Positions 23,848-32,219 of a stretch of DNA of 39,043 bases are shown here, one piece after another (the stretch's first letter is position 1; the number at the start of each line of letters is the position of its first letter). Below the pieces are notes generated by a model that was not told the DNA's origin, did not search any database, and worked only from the letters and a program-made list of their open reading frames with translations. A program made the translations under genes and the position numbers. The stretch spans positions 36,481 to 75,523 of the forward strand of contig PLJS01000032.1 of assembly GCA_003140315.1 (NCBI GenBank). Direction: 5' to 3'. The stretch comes from Hyphomicrobiales bacterium. GTDB taxonomy: Bacteria; Pseudomonadota; Alphaproteobacteria; Rhizobiales; Xanthobacteraceae.

Positions 23848-25356
23848 TCAGGCGACGTTCGCCGCGCGGTTGGCGGCGAGCGCGGATTGAGCAGCGTTGC
23901 GTCCGGCGATCCGCCCGAACACCGCACCGCTGGTCAGGCCGGTCGCGCCCGGGTAGTTGAAATAGAACAACCCACCCAGCATTTCGCCTGCCGTGTACAA
24001 CCCGGAGATCGGCTGATGGCCGGTGTCGAGCACCTGGGCGTTCGTCGTCACCTTGAGGCCGCCGAACGTGAACGTGATGCCGCACGTGATCGCGTAGGCT
24101 TCGAACGGCGGGTTCTCCAGTGCGATCGCCCAGTTCGACTTTGGAATGGCGAGCCCTTGCGTGCGGCGTCCGTCCTTGACGTTCGCGCTGAACAGCACCT
24201 CCCGCGTGATCGAGGCATTGAACGCCTTGATCGTCTCGATCAGCGCATCGCGATTGACGTCGCCGAGCTTGTCGGCGAGCTCCTCGATCGTGTTCGCCGT
24301 CACCTTCGTCACGCGCCTGGCGCGATATTCCGGACGGAGCAGGTGTGTGACCGATGAGTCGAAAATCTGCCAGGCAAACTGATCGGGCTGCTGCAGGATG
24401 ATGCGCCCGTATTTCGCATAAGTGTAATTTCGGATGTCGGCGCCCTCGTCGAGAAAGCGCTTGCCCTCCGCGTTGACCATGATCGAGAACGGATAGTTGT
24501 CGCGCTCGTAGTCATCCATGGTTTCGAAGCTGCCGAAGTCGTCGGCATAGCGTTCCCAGCCGACCGCGTGGCATCCAGACCAATGGCCGGCGGGCTGCGC
24601 GCCGATGCGCAAGGCCATCTCGAGCCCATCGCCGCAATTGTATTTGCTGCCGCGCACCTTTGCGAGATCCCAGCCCGGACCGAGGTGGCGCGCGCGCCAG
24701 GCCGCATTCGCCTCGAACCCGCCGCAGGCCAGGATGACGCTCCTGGCGGAGAACTCCCGCGTCACGTCGTCGAGCTTAACCACGATGCCGGTCACGCCGT
24801 CATCGCAGTGAATGAGATCCCTCGCCCACGCATTGTAGCGGATGTCGACGCCGGCTCTTTCGGCCGCGCGATAGAGTTGATCGACCAGGCCCCGCCCTCC
24901 GCCGACGGCCGCCAATGTGGCGCCGCCCCAGAACGTGAACTTTCCGTCGACCTTGAAAGCTTGACGTCCGAATTGGGGAAGGAAGCGCACGCCCTGGCGA
25001 GCCAGCCAGTGCATGGTGGCGTTGCTTTGCCTGACGAGGATCTCGCACAGATCCGGATCGGTCCGGTTCTGCGTGACCCGCGCCATGTCGTCGAAGAACT
25101 TGTCTTCCGTATAGCGGCCGAAATCGCTTGCAAGCTCGTCCGGCGTCAGGTCCGGCGAGAGCGCGCGGATGTCTTCCGTGCCGCCATAGGCGAACCGCAT
25201 CAGGCCTTCGGTGAAGGAACTGTTGCCGCCGCGTTCCTCCTGCGGGGCGCGCTCGAGGAGCAGGACCTTCGCGCCTTCTTCGCGCGCGGTGAGGGCCGCG
25301 CAAAGCGCCGCGTTTCCGCCGCCAACGACGATCACGTCGTAACCGCTGGTGTTCAT
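23848..25356 (-). CDS. tcuA: FAD-dependent tricarballylate dehydrogenase-like flavoprotein
   Basis: Flavoprotein of the fumarate reductase/succinate dehydrogenase group closest, by recollection of the family, to TcuA, which oxidises tricarballylate to cis-aconitate. The Rossmann start is VIVVGGGNAALCAALTARE (residues 8-26), followed by LLLERAPQEERGGNSSFTEG, which matches the TcuA pattern of GGN-S after the dinucleotide fold. The C-terminal FAD block is ISGLYTAGEMLGGLFYFNYPG with ATGLTSGAVFGRIAGR. ATG 25356 gives 502 residues; the ORF-track start at 25455 has no support. It is divergent from the epimerase gene and is the first gene of the minus-strand run. No tcuB (electron-transfer membrane protein) or tcuC (permease) is adjacent, so the electron acceptor is unknown. 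The symbol is by homology; the substrate may be another tricarboxylate. Confidence 0.8.
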   Translation of the reverse strand: MNTSGYDVIVVGGGNAALCAALTAREEGAKVLLLERAPQEERGGNSSFTEGLMRFAYGGTEDIRALSPDLTPDELASDFGRYTEDKFFDDMARVTQNRTDPDLCEILVRQSNATMHWLARQGVRFLPQFGRQAFKVDGKFTFWGGATLAAVGGGRGLVDQLYRAAERAGVDIRYNAWARDLIHCDDGVTGIVVKLDDVTREFSARSVILACGGFEANAAWRARHLGPGWDLAKVRGSKYNCGDGLEMALRIGAQPAGHWSGCHAVGWERYADDFGSFETMDDYERDNYPFSIMVNAEGKRFLDEGADIRNYTYAKYGRIILQQPDQFAWQIFDSSVTHLLRPEYRARRVTKVTANTIEELADKLGDVNRDALIETIKAFNASITREVLFSANVKDGRRTQGLAIPKSNWAIALENPPFEAYAITCGITFTFGGLKVTTNAQVLDTGHQPISGLYTAGEMLGGLFYFNYPGATGLTSGAVFGRIAGRNAAQSALAANRAANVA

Positions 25357-25481
25357 GATCGGGCCGTTCCTAATACCAGCATGACCTACCATGGCCGGAC
25401 CATCGTAGTAAGGTGACCGGATGCGGCGGCGCTGATGAGAATTGACTGAGCACAAACAAACGCCAGGGACGGAGGAAGACC

Positions 25482-26474
25482 ATGAGAATTGCCGGCAACA
25501 AATTCCTGATCACGGGTGGCGTCAGCATGATCGGAGCCCAGATTACTGAGCATCTTCTCAAGGCGGACGTGCGGGAGGTCGTCCTATTCGACAATTATTC
25601 GCTGAGTTCGCCCGAGATGGTGGGGGAGCTTGCACGCGATCCCCGCGTGAAGCTCGTCCGCGGCGACATCCTGCGCGTGAATGAGCTGTTCGATGCGCTC
25701 GACGGCGTTGGCGGCGTCTTCGCGACCGCGGGTTTCCTGACGCTGCCGCTGACGCTCAATCCGTGCCTCGGGATCGCGGTGAATGTGCAAGGGATGGTCA
25801 ACGTCCACGAGGCGTGCCGCTACCGCAAGGTCGACAAGGTCGTGTTCTCCTCGTCGGTCGCCACCTATGGCGAGACCGGTGCGGACACGACCGAAGAAAG
25901 CTCGCCGTGGAACTGGAGCAAGCAGCAGCCCGGGGCCGCGCTCTACGGTGCCTCGAAGATCATGGGCGAGAACATCGGGCGGCTCTACGAGGACCGCTAT
26001 GGCGTGAAGTCGATCTCGCTGCGCTATTCCTCGGTCTATGGCGAGCGCCAGCATCTGCGCGCCGTGAACTCGGTCTACATCGTCGACACCTACGACCGGA
26101 TCGCCCGCAGCGAGCGGCCGATCATCCCGGATGACGGCCTCGAAGTGCACGACTACATCCATGTGGCCGATATCGCGCGCGCCAACCTGATGGCCATGGA
26201 GAGCGACGTCTCGCGCGAAAGCTTTACCGTCGCGACCGGAGAAGCCACGACCCTCAATCGCCTCGTTGAGATCATCCTGAAGATCACGGGCTCGAACCTG
26301 AAGCCCGAATACAAGACGCTGCAAGGCAAGATTCGCGCGGCGACGTCGAAGACGATGCGCTTCTCGAACGCGAAGATTGCCCGGATGATCGACTGGCGGC
26401 CCGAGATACCGTTGGAAGACGGGATCGCGCGGTTGATCCGCTGGCGTGAGAACGAGGCGCGGCAGGTCAGGTAG
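25482..26474 (+). CDS. NAD(P)-dependent epimerase/dehydratase (extended SDR)
   Basis: Cytosolic extended short-chain dehydrogenase. The cofactor loop is FLITGGVSMIG (residues 8-18, a variant of GGAGFIG), with DN at the end of the second strand (LFDNYS) favouring NAD. The catalytic region is VVFSSSVATYGE followed by YGASK (YxxxK) about 28 residues later. HDYIHVADIARANL near residue 222 is typical of sugar epimerases. The length of 330 residues is normal. GGAGGAAG precedes the ATG. The neighbours are transporters and acid-degrading enzymes rather than polysaccharide genes, so a role as a dehydrogenase or dehydratase on a hydroxy acid or sugar acid is possible. It heads the plus-strand run with the first TRAP set, 48 bases before the permease. 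Confidence 0.88.
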   Translation: MRIAGNKFLITGGVSMIGAQITEHLLKADVREVVLFDNYSLSSPEMVGELARDPRVKLVRGDILRVNELFDALDGVGGVFATAGFLTLPLTLNPCLGIAVNVQGMVNVHEACRYRKVDKVVFSSSVATYGETGADTTEESSPWNWSKQQPGAALYGASKIMGENIGRLYEDRYGVKSISLRYSSVYGERQHLRAVNSVYIVDTYDRIARSERPIIPDDGLEVHDYIHVADIARANLMAMESDVSRESFTVATGEATTLNRLVEIILKITGSNLKPEYKTLQGKIRAATSKTMRFSNAKIARMIDWRPEIPLEDGIARLIRWRENEARQVR

Positions 26475-26522
26475 CGGTTTTGGCCGCGGGGTGACTGAGC
26501 GAAAAAAAAGCGTGACGGAGCC

Positions 26523-27833
26523 ATGTCCGAAGTCAAGTCCATCGCGCTTACGGGTTCCTCGCCGGCGCGGTTGCCGGAAGCGAGCGCGGGTGAGGACGTC
26601 TGGCTGTCCGATGGATCGGACGGTGAGCGCGCGCCGCGCTGGCTGCGGCACATCGATGCCGCAACGATTACCCTGATCAATCTGTCGCTGGTTGCGGAGG
26701 TGATGATCGTTTTCCTGAATACCGTACTCAGGAACACGCTCAACGCGACACTGATGCCGGGTGTGGAGGAGACGTCGCGACTGTTCCTGGTGATGATGGC
26801 CTTCTTGGGTGGCGCCGTGGCTTACGGCCGCGGCCGCTTCATGGCCATCAACTACGTCACCGACAGGCTCGATCCGGCGTGGCGCGATTTTTTCGCCGCC
26901 ATGGTCGCCTGGATGGTCATCCTCATCACGGGCGTGATCGGAGGATTCGCGATACCGCTGCAGCTCGCCAATGCGGGCGAACGCACGACCATGCTCGGCA
27001 TCGCCTACATCTGGATGACGCTGCCGGTGATCCTGGGCTGCGCGCTGTTCATCGCGCACGCGGGCGTGGTGCTCTCGCGCAAGCCGGTGCGGGCGATCGG
27101 CCTCTCAGGCGTAGCGATTGCGGCGATCGCATGCGCTTTCATCGCGTCGCGGAACGGGACCTGGGTCGACACCTCGTGGCTCTACGCGATCCTCGCCGGC
27201 GTTTTCATCCTGCAGATCGCGGTCGGCTTGCCGGTCGGCTTCGTGCTCGCGACCGTCGGACTTGTCTACGTCTACGTCACCGCCACGGCACCGCTTATCG
27301 CGGTGCCGATGAATGCCCAGCGCGGCGTCGGCGGCTTCATCTTCCTCGCCTTGCCGTTCTTCATCCTGGCCGGCTTCATTATGGATCGCGGCGGCATCGG
27401 CTCACGCATCGTCGATTTCCTGTCGACCTTGATCGGCCATTTCCGCGGCGGGCTGATGCAGGTGCTGATCGTCGGCATGTATATCGCGTCGGGCATATCC
27501 GGTTCGAAGGCCGCTGACATGGCGGCGATCGGCATACCGATGAACCGGACGCTGCGCCGCGCCGGCTACGATCCGCATGAGGCGGCGGCCGTGCTCGCAT
27601 CCTCGGCGGCGATGGGGGAGAGCATCCCGCCGAGCATCGCCATCCTGGTGCTCGGCTCGGCGACGTCGGTCTCGACCGGAGCGTTGTTCCTCGCCGGTCT
27701 CCTGCCGGCCGCGACGATCGCGGCCTGCCTCATGATCGTGGTCTATGTTCGCGCGCTGATGTCGGGAATGCCGAGGGTGCCTCGCGCGCGAGCCGTCTCG
27801 GCGCGGCCGCGCAGGCCGTCATCCCGCTGTTGA
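26523..27833 (+). CDS. TRAP transporter fused permease DctQ-DctM, 5' part (frameshifted)
   Basis: Inner-membrane TRAP transporter permease in which the small subunit (DctQ, about residues 40-200, four helices) is joined to the large subunit (DctM). DctM landmarks are FIFLALPFFILAGFIMDRGG, YIASGISGSKAADMAAIG and AAVLASSAAMGESIPPS. After ALMSGMP (near base 27770) the frame becomes junk (ARAVSARPRRPSS) and stops at 27831-27833, while the DctM sequence continues in the next frame. The change from frame 0 to frame 2 equals loss of one base between about 27770 and 27782. The complete gene would span 26523-28450. It closely resembles the intact fused permease at 32.2-34.0 kb. Either a recent pseudogene or a sequence error. 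Confidence 0.82.
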   Translation: MSEVKSIALTGSSPARLPEASAGEDVWLSDGSDGERAPRWLRHIDAATITLINLSLVAEVMIVFLNTVLRNTLNATLMPGVEETSRLFLVMMAFLGGAVAYGRGRFMAINYVTDRLDPAWRDFFAAMVAWMVILITGVIGGFAIPLQLANAGERTTMLGIAYIWMTLPVILGCALFIAHAGVVLSRKPVRAIGLSGVAIAAIACAFIASRNGTWVDTSWLYAILAGVFILQIAVGLPVGFVLATVGLVYVYVTATAPLIAVPMNAQRGVGGFIFLALPFFILAGFIMDRGGIGSRIVDFLSTLIGHFRGGLMQVLIVGMYIASGISGSKAADMAAIGIPMNRTLRRAGYDPHEAAAVLASSAAMGESIPPSIAILVLGSATSVSTGALFLAGLLPAATIAACLMIVVYVRALMSGMPRVPRARAVSARPRRPSSRC

Positions 27834-28450
27834 TGCCGATCCTCTTGATCGGCGGGATCCTCGCCGGCATCGGAACGCCGACCGAGATCTCGTCATTTGC
27901 GGTCGTCTACGGGCTCCTGCTCGGCGTCGGGCTCTACCGTCAGATCGGTCTCGGCGACCTCTGGCGGGTCTTGACCGAAGCGAGCCTGATGAGCGGGATG
28001 ATCTTCTTCACCTTCAGTGGTGCGACTGTCTTTTCCTGGGCGCTGTCCCTGGAGGGCGTTCCGGATCTCGTCGCCTCGGCGTTGCGCGGGCTCGGGCCCA
28101 CCGCGTTCTTGCCAGCCGTCATCCTCATCACGATCGTGATGGGTGCCGTGCTGGAGAGCATCGTCACGATCATCATCCTCGGCCCGCTCCTGCTGCCGGT
28201 CGCGGTCCAGCTCGGGATCGATCCTCGGCAATATGGCATCGTGCTGATAGAAGCGTTTGGGATCGGGTCGATCGTGCCGCCGGTGGGGCTCGCGGTCTAC
28301 ATCGCCTGTTCCATCTGCCAGACGGACGTGGATCGCACCACACGACCACTCCTGTTGTATCTTGTCGTATTGTGCCTTGGACTGCTGCTGGTCGCTTTCG
28401 TGCCGTGGATCACGCTGGTGCTGCCCGACCGCTTTCACTTTAATGGCTGA
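27830..28450 (+). CDS. TRAP transporter DctM, 3' part of the frameshifted gene
   Basis: Continuation of the DctM large permease after the frameshift. The true reading frame can be followed upstream to about base 27776 as ASRASRLGAAAQAVIPLL, then LMPILLIGGILAGIGTPTE, a hallmark DctM segment. Later helices include FFTFSGATVFSWALS, AVLESIVTIIILGPLLLPVA and FGIGSIVPPVGLAVYIAC. The TTG at 27830 is only where the ORF track finds a start and overlaps the stop of the upstream piece; I do not think it is a natural start, because conserved sequence extends 5' of it. The fragment holds the last four or so helices. Independent function is unlikely unless the two pieces assemble or the frame is repaired. 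Confidence 0.78.
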   Translation: MMPILLIGGILAGIGTPTEISSFAVVYGLLLGVGLYRQIGLGDLWRVLTEASLMSGMIFFTFSGATVFSWALSLEGVPDLVASALRGLGPTAFLPAVILITIVMGAVLESIVTIIILGPLLLPVAVQLGIDPRQYGIVLIEAFGIGSIVPPVGLAVYIACSICQTDVDRTTRPLLLYLVVLCLGLLLVAFVPWITLVLPDRFHFNG

Positions 28451-28480
28451 TCAAAGCCACGAACAAAACGGGAGGACGAC

Positions 28481-29506
28481 ATGCAAATCGGAGGTGGCGA
28501 CAAGACGCGATGCGCCGTAACGCGCAGGACGCTGCTGCGGGGAGCCGCAGCGGCCGTTCCGGGACTTCTTCTGAGCCGACCGGCGTTATCCCAAGGCCGT
28601 GCCAAGCGCATCCGCTATGCGCATTCGACGCCGACCACGCATGGCTGGCATCTCTGGGGCGAGCGCTTCAAGAGCGCGGTCGAGGAGAAGACGGCCGGCA
28701 AGATCCAGGTGACGATCTTCCCCAACGCGCAGATGGGCAACGAGCAGGACATCGCCAAGGCGGTGCGGCTCGGCTCGATCGAGATGGCGTCCGTCGGCGT
28801 CGCACTGATGAACTGGGTGCCGTCGATCTCGGTGACGGATGCGCCGTTTCTGTTCCGCTCGCGCAAGCAGGCCTATGCGGCGATCGACGGAGCGCTCGGC
28901 GACGAGTTGAAGACACGGGCGCTGGCGCAAGGCTTCCGCATCGTGGGTTGGAACGATCTCGGCTCGCGCTCGATGACCAACAACAAGCACCCGATCAATT
29001 CGGTCAAGGACATGCGCGACCTGAAGATGCGGGTCCCGGATTCGCGGTCCTACAACGCCATGATGGCGGCGACCGGAGCGGCCGTGGTCGCGATCGATCT
29101 CAGCGAGCTCTATCTTGCGCTCAGCCAGGGCGTGGCGGACGGGCAGGACACGCCGCCGTCGGTGGTCAAATCCAACAAGTTCTACGAAGTGCAGAAATTC
29201 ATTTCCAAGACCGACCACGTGCTGACGAACGCCTACTCGATCATCAATGCCTCGACGTTCGACGGCCTCACGAAAGACGAGCAGGATGCGGTGCTCGCCG
29301 CGGGGACGGACGCCACCAAATGGCTGCGCCAATACACCTAGAAGGACGAGGCCGAGGCCTACACTTTCCTCAAGGGCAAGGGGATGCAGGTCAATCTCGA
29401 CGTGGATGTCGCGTCGTTCCGCGAGGCTTGCAGCGGCGTCATCACGAAGTTTCCCGATCTCTTCCCGCCCGACCTCGTGAAGCTCGCGCAGTCGGCGGAA
29501 GGCTAG
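28481..29506 (+). pseudogene. TRAP transporter DctP binding protein interrupted by an amber codon
   Basis: Periplasmic TRAP receptor, exported by Tat: the leader has VTRRTLLRG at residues 13-21 and a hydrophobic run ending near ALSQ. The carboxylate-binding arginine is R184 in LKMRVPDSR. ELYLALSQGVADGQDTPPS is the usual lobe-2 block. GGAGGACGAC precedes the ATG. After WLRQYT a TAG (29339-29341) stops the listed ORF at 286 residues, yet the same frame continues as KDEAEAYTFLKGKG to FPDLFPPDLVKLAQ and ends at a TAG at 29504-29506, giving 341 codons, the normal DctP length. The missing part is the C-terminal helix. One base change would restore it. It pairs with the frameshifted permease just upstream. 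Confidence 0.8.
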
Positions 29507-29541
29507 GGCATGATTCTCAAACGAACCGAAGGTCGCTTGCA

Positions 29542-30273
29542 ATGATCGAGAAGGATGTCCTCGTCACGACGAAGTACGGCGCGATGCCGTGCTTTGCGGC
29601 GTGTCCCGAAGCGCCCGGCCAATATCCGCCGGTGATCCTGTTCATGGACGCGCCCGGAATACGCGAGGAGTTGCGGCACATGGCACGGCGGATCGCGGCG
29701 CGCGGATATTTCTGCCTGCTGCCCGACCTCTACTATCGGCTGGGACACCTGCGCTTCGACATTCCCCGCCGCAATGACGCGATGTCGGTCGTAATCCGCG
29801 GCGCCATGAACAGTCTGAGCAATGCTTTCGTCGCCGACGATACCGGCGGGATGATCGCGTTCCTGGACGGGCAGGACAGGGTGAAGCCCGGCGCGGTCGG
29901 CTGCGTCGGGCACTGCATGAGCGGCTCGTTCGTCACGACGATCGCGGCGCGCCACGCTTCGCGGATCGCGGCCGCGGCATCGCTCTATGGAGTCGGCATC
30001 GTCACCGACAAGGAAGATTCGCCCCATCTTCTGCTCAACGAGGTCAAGGGTGAGCTCTATTTCGCCTTCGCCGAGGTCGATCCGTCGGTTCCGGCCAATG
30101 TTATCCCGGCGCTGGAGGCGGCGCTGAAGAAGGCCGGGACGCGCTACGCGCTCGAGACCTATCCGGACACGCACCACGGCTATTGCTTCTCGGCGAGGCC
30201 GGATTTCAATCCGAAGGCCGCTGAGCAAACGTGGGTCAAGCTGTTCGACCTGTGGGAGCGTAATCTCAGGTGA
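29542..30273 (+). CDS. Dienelactone hydrolase family protein
   Basis: Cytosolic alpha/beta hydrolase of the dienelactone hydrolase type, which opens lactone or ester bonds with a cysteine nucleophile. The nucleophile elbow is GHCMSG (C125), the acid is probably D180 in AEVDPSVP, and the histidine is H212 in THHGYCF. The canonical glutamate of the QE-x-G motif is replaced by aspartate in MDAPGI (D36). The start is ATG 29542, giving 243 residues, near the usual 235-250; the ORF-track entry starting at 28510 is an overlap through dctP in another frame. It lies 35 bases after the dctP reading frame and is followed by the NHL protein, so it probably acts on the compound imported by the TRAP system. 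Confidence 0.85.
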   Translation: MIEKDVLVTTKYGAMPCFAACPEAPGQYPPVILFMDAPGIREELRHMARRIAARGYFCLLPDLYYRLGHLRFDIPRRNDAMSVVIRGAMNSLSNAFVADDTGGMIAFLDGQDRVKPGAVGCVGHCMSGSFVTTIAARHASRIAAAASLYGVGIVTDKEDSPHLLLNEVKGELYFAFAEVDPSVPANVIPALEAALKKAGTRYALETYPDTHHGYCFSARPDFNPKAAEQTWVKLFDLWERNLR

Positions 30274-30358
30274 GCGCGCAAGCGAGCAGACCGGGCGGCT
30301 TGCTCGCGACACATCGAGCGCGTGACCGGACAACACGCGCCGCCTGGGAGGCAACGGA

Positions 30359-31318
30359 ATGAGCGTCATCGTCGGCAGCGGCGCCTACACGTATCGCGTG
30401 GTCGAAGGCTGGGAGAAGCTGCCGCCCGGGTGGGAATTCGGCGACGTCGCCGCCGTCGGCGTCGATCGGCAGGATCGCGTCTACGTGTTCAATCGCGGCG
30501 CACACCCGATGTGCGTGTTCGACCGCGACGGCGAATTCCTCACCTCCTGGGGCGAAGATATCTTTCATCACGCGCACGGCATCCATATGGGGCCGGACGA
30601 CACGATCTGCTGCACCGATGACGGCGACCATACGGTGCGCAAATGCACGCTGGCGGGAAAAGTCCTGCTCGAGATCGGTATCCCGGGCCGCCCGTCCGCC
30701 TTCATGAGCGGCCTTCCGTTCAGCCGCTGCACGCACACGGCGTCGTCGCCGAAAGGCGAGATCTACGTTTCGGACGGCTACAGCAACGCGCGCGTGCACA
30801 AGTACGATCCCGCCGGGCGGATGCTTCTCTCCTGGGGCGAGCCTGGCTGCGAGCCCGGCCAGTTCAACCTGCCGCACAACATCTGCTGCGACGAGGACGG
30901 CTGGGTTTACGTCGCGGACCGCGAAAATCACCGCGTGCAGGTCTTCGACGGCGACGGAAAATACCAGACGCAGTGGCATAACCTGCATCGTCCGAGCGGG
31001 CTCTACATGCCGGCGGGAAAATGCCCGATCTGCTACATCGGCGAGATCGGGCCTTATCTCGGCTTCAATCGCGGCGCGCCCAATCTCGGGCCACGCATCA
31101 CGATCGTCGACAACAAGGGCAAGGTCCTGTCGCGCCTCGGCAAGGAGCCGACCGCGGGAATAAAGCCGGGACAGTTCCTCTCCCCGCACGGCATCGCGGT
31201 CGATTCACACGGCGATCTCTATGTGGGAGAAGTCGCCGTTACCGCCTGGCCGTCGCTGTTTCCGGGCGAGCCGGTGCCGAAGCCGATCCGCAGCCTGCAG
31301 AAATTCATCAAGCTGTAG
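30359..31318 (+). CDS. NHL-repeat beta-propeller protein
   Basis: A predicted six-bladed beta-propeller built from NHL-like repeats. Successive blades show the pattern H-G-I ... D-x-V/I-Y-V-x-D ... V-x-x-F/Y-D: for example DRVYVFNRGAHPMCVFDRDG, GEIYVSDGYSNARVHKYDPAG and GWVYVADRENHRVQVFDGDG, and SPHGIAVDSHGDLYVGE near the end. There is no signal peptide, so it is cytosolic. GGGAGG seven bases before the ATG supports the start. The 319-residue length suits six blades. Relatives are annotated as peptidyl-hydroxyglycine lyase-like or gluconolactonase-like proteins, mostly without tested function. Its place after the dienelactone hydrolase suggests a lactonase or lyase, but no catalytic residue can be assigned with confidence. 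Confidence 0.82.
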   Translation: MSVIVGSGAYTYRVVEGWEKLPPGWEFGDVAAVGVDRQDRVYVFNRGAHPMCVFDRDGEFLTSWGEDIFHHAHGIHMGPDDTICCTDDGDHTVRKCTLAGKVLLEIGIPGRPSAFMSGLPFSRCTHTASSPKGEIYVSDGYSNARVHKYDPAGRMLLSWGEPGCEPGQFNLPHNICCDEDGWVYVADRENHRVQVFDGDGKYQTQWHNLHRPSGLYMPAGKCPICYIGEIGPYLGFNRGAPNLGPRITIVDNKGKVLSRLGKEPTAGIKPGQFLSPHGIAVDSHGDLYVGEVAVTAWPSLFPGEPVPKPIRSLQKFIKL

Positions 31319-31352
31319 GGCACACGCGATGGGTCACGCTTCACCGATCGGG

Positions 31353-32098
31353 TTACGGCCGATGCGCAACGAAGAACTCCTTGACCCGCCGCATGGCGCC
31401 TTCCTTGTGCTGTTCGCCCTTCCACGGCGCCAATGTCTGCGCGTTCGGCGCGATCTCGGCGATCTCGGCGGAAATTTCGGCCGGGTGGACGAGATCGTCG
31501 CCCGGCATGATCAGCATCGGAATGTCGCAGGAGGCGACGAACCCGCGCGACACCGCAAACAGAAGTCGCCGCCGAACAGCCGCCGGTTGAAGTCCGGCAA
31601 GCGGCTGGAATCGATGCCGGGAAAGTCCGCAACCTGGGTGGCCCAGGATTTGAACTCGGTATCGAGCGCGTCCCGATTGCGTGCCGACAGCCCGATCGGA
31701 TTTTGCAGCACCATTGCTGTGACAAGACCCGGACGAGCCTGCGCAAGCGCGAGCGCGAAGGATACGCCGATGCAAGCGCCCATGACGTGACAGCGGCCGA
31801 TCCGCAAATGATCGAGCAGCGCCAAATGGTCCGCCGTATAACTCGCCCAGCCGTCGTCCGGTCCGACCGCTCCGCGCGATTGCCCGGCGTTGCGGATATC
31901 GAGCGCAATCGTCCGGAAATCCGGCGACAGGCCCGCGATGGGATCGAGGAAATCCTGCGGTACGCCGGGACGAGCCGGATTGGTGCGCCAGCGCTCGATG
32001 CGCGAGCTCAGGAACCCGGGTGCGAACAGGAGGACGGGGTAGCCTTCGTCCTGCAGCTCGTAGTGAATGCGGCTGTCCGCGAGTTCGAGCGTTGACAT
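31353..32098 (-). pseudogene. Alpha/beta hydrolase, frameshifted
   Basis: Resembles PcaD-type enol-lactone hydrolases and related esterases. ATG 32098 has an excellent ribosome site (GGGAGGACCG) and gives MSTLELADSRIHYELQDEG, then LLFAPGFLSSR (oxyanion loop), LDIRNAGQS, and the elbow VMGACIGVSF, in which cysteine takes the place of serine. The frame holds to FNRRLFGGDF, then turns to unrelated residues. The other frame resumes as FAVSRGFVASCDIPMLIMPGDDLVHP (acid residue) and ends WKGEQHKEGAMRRVKEFF with the histidine region. One base appears lost near 31560-31566. Restored length is about 248 residues, normal for the family. The ORF-track entries 31353-32174 and 31511-32437 each hold only half of it. 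Divergent from the second TRAP permease. Confidence 0.78.
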
Positions 32099-32219
32099 CG
32101 GTCCTCCCGCGCGCGCGAATCCGTGGCTGGCTTGCGCGCCCGCCCAAGGTGAAGAGATTCGCCGCGCCGCGCAATTCGCGGGCGACACGCGGTCACGGCG
32201 CAACGGCGAGCGTGCCGGC

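Noticed and set aside
26501-26510. Run of eight A bases just before the first TRAP permease start
   Set aside because: Considered as a slippage or terminator element, but no stem precedes it and it lies outside coding sequence.
27770-27833. Programmed frameshift in the TRAP permease
   Set aside because: No slippery heptamer or downstream structure is evident, and nearby genes carry similar one-base losses, so mutation or sequence error is simpler.
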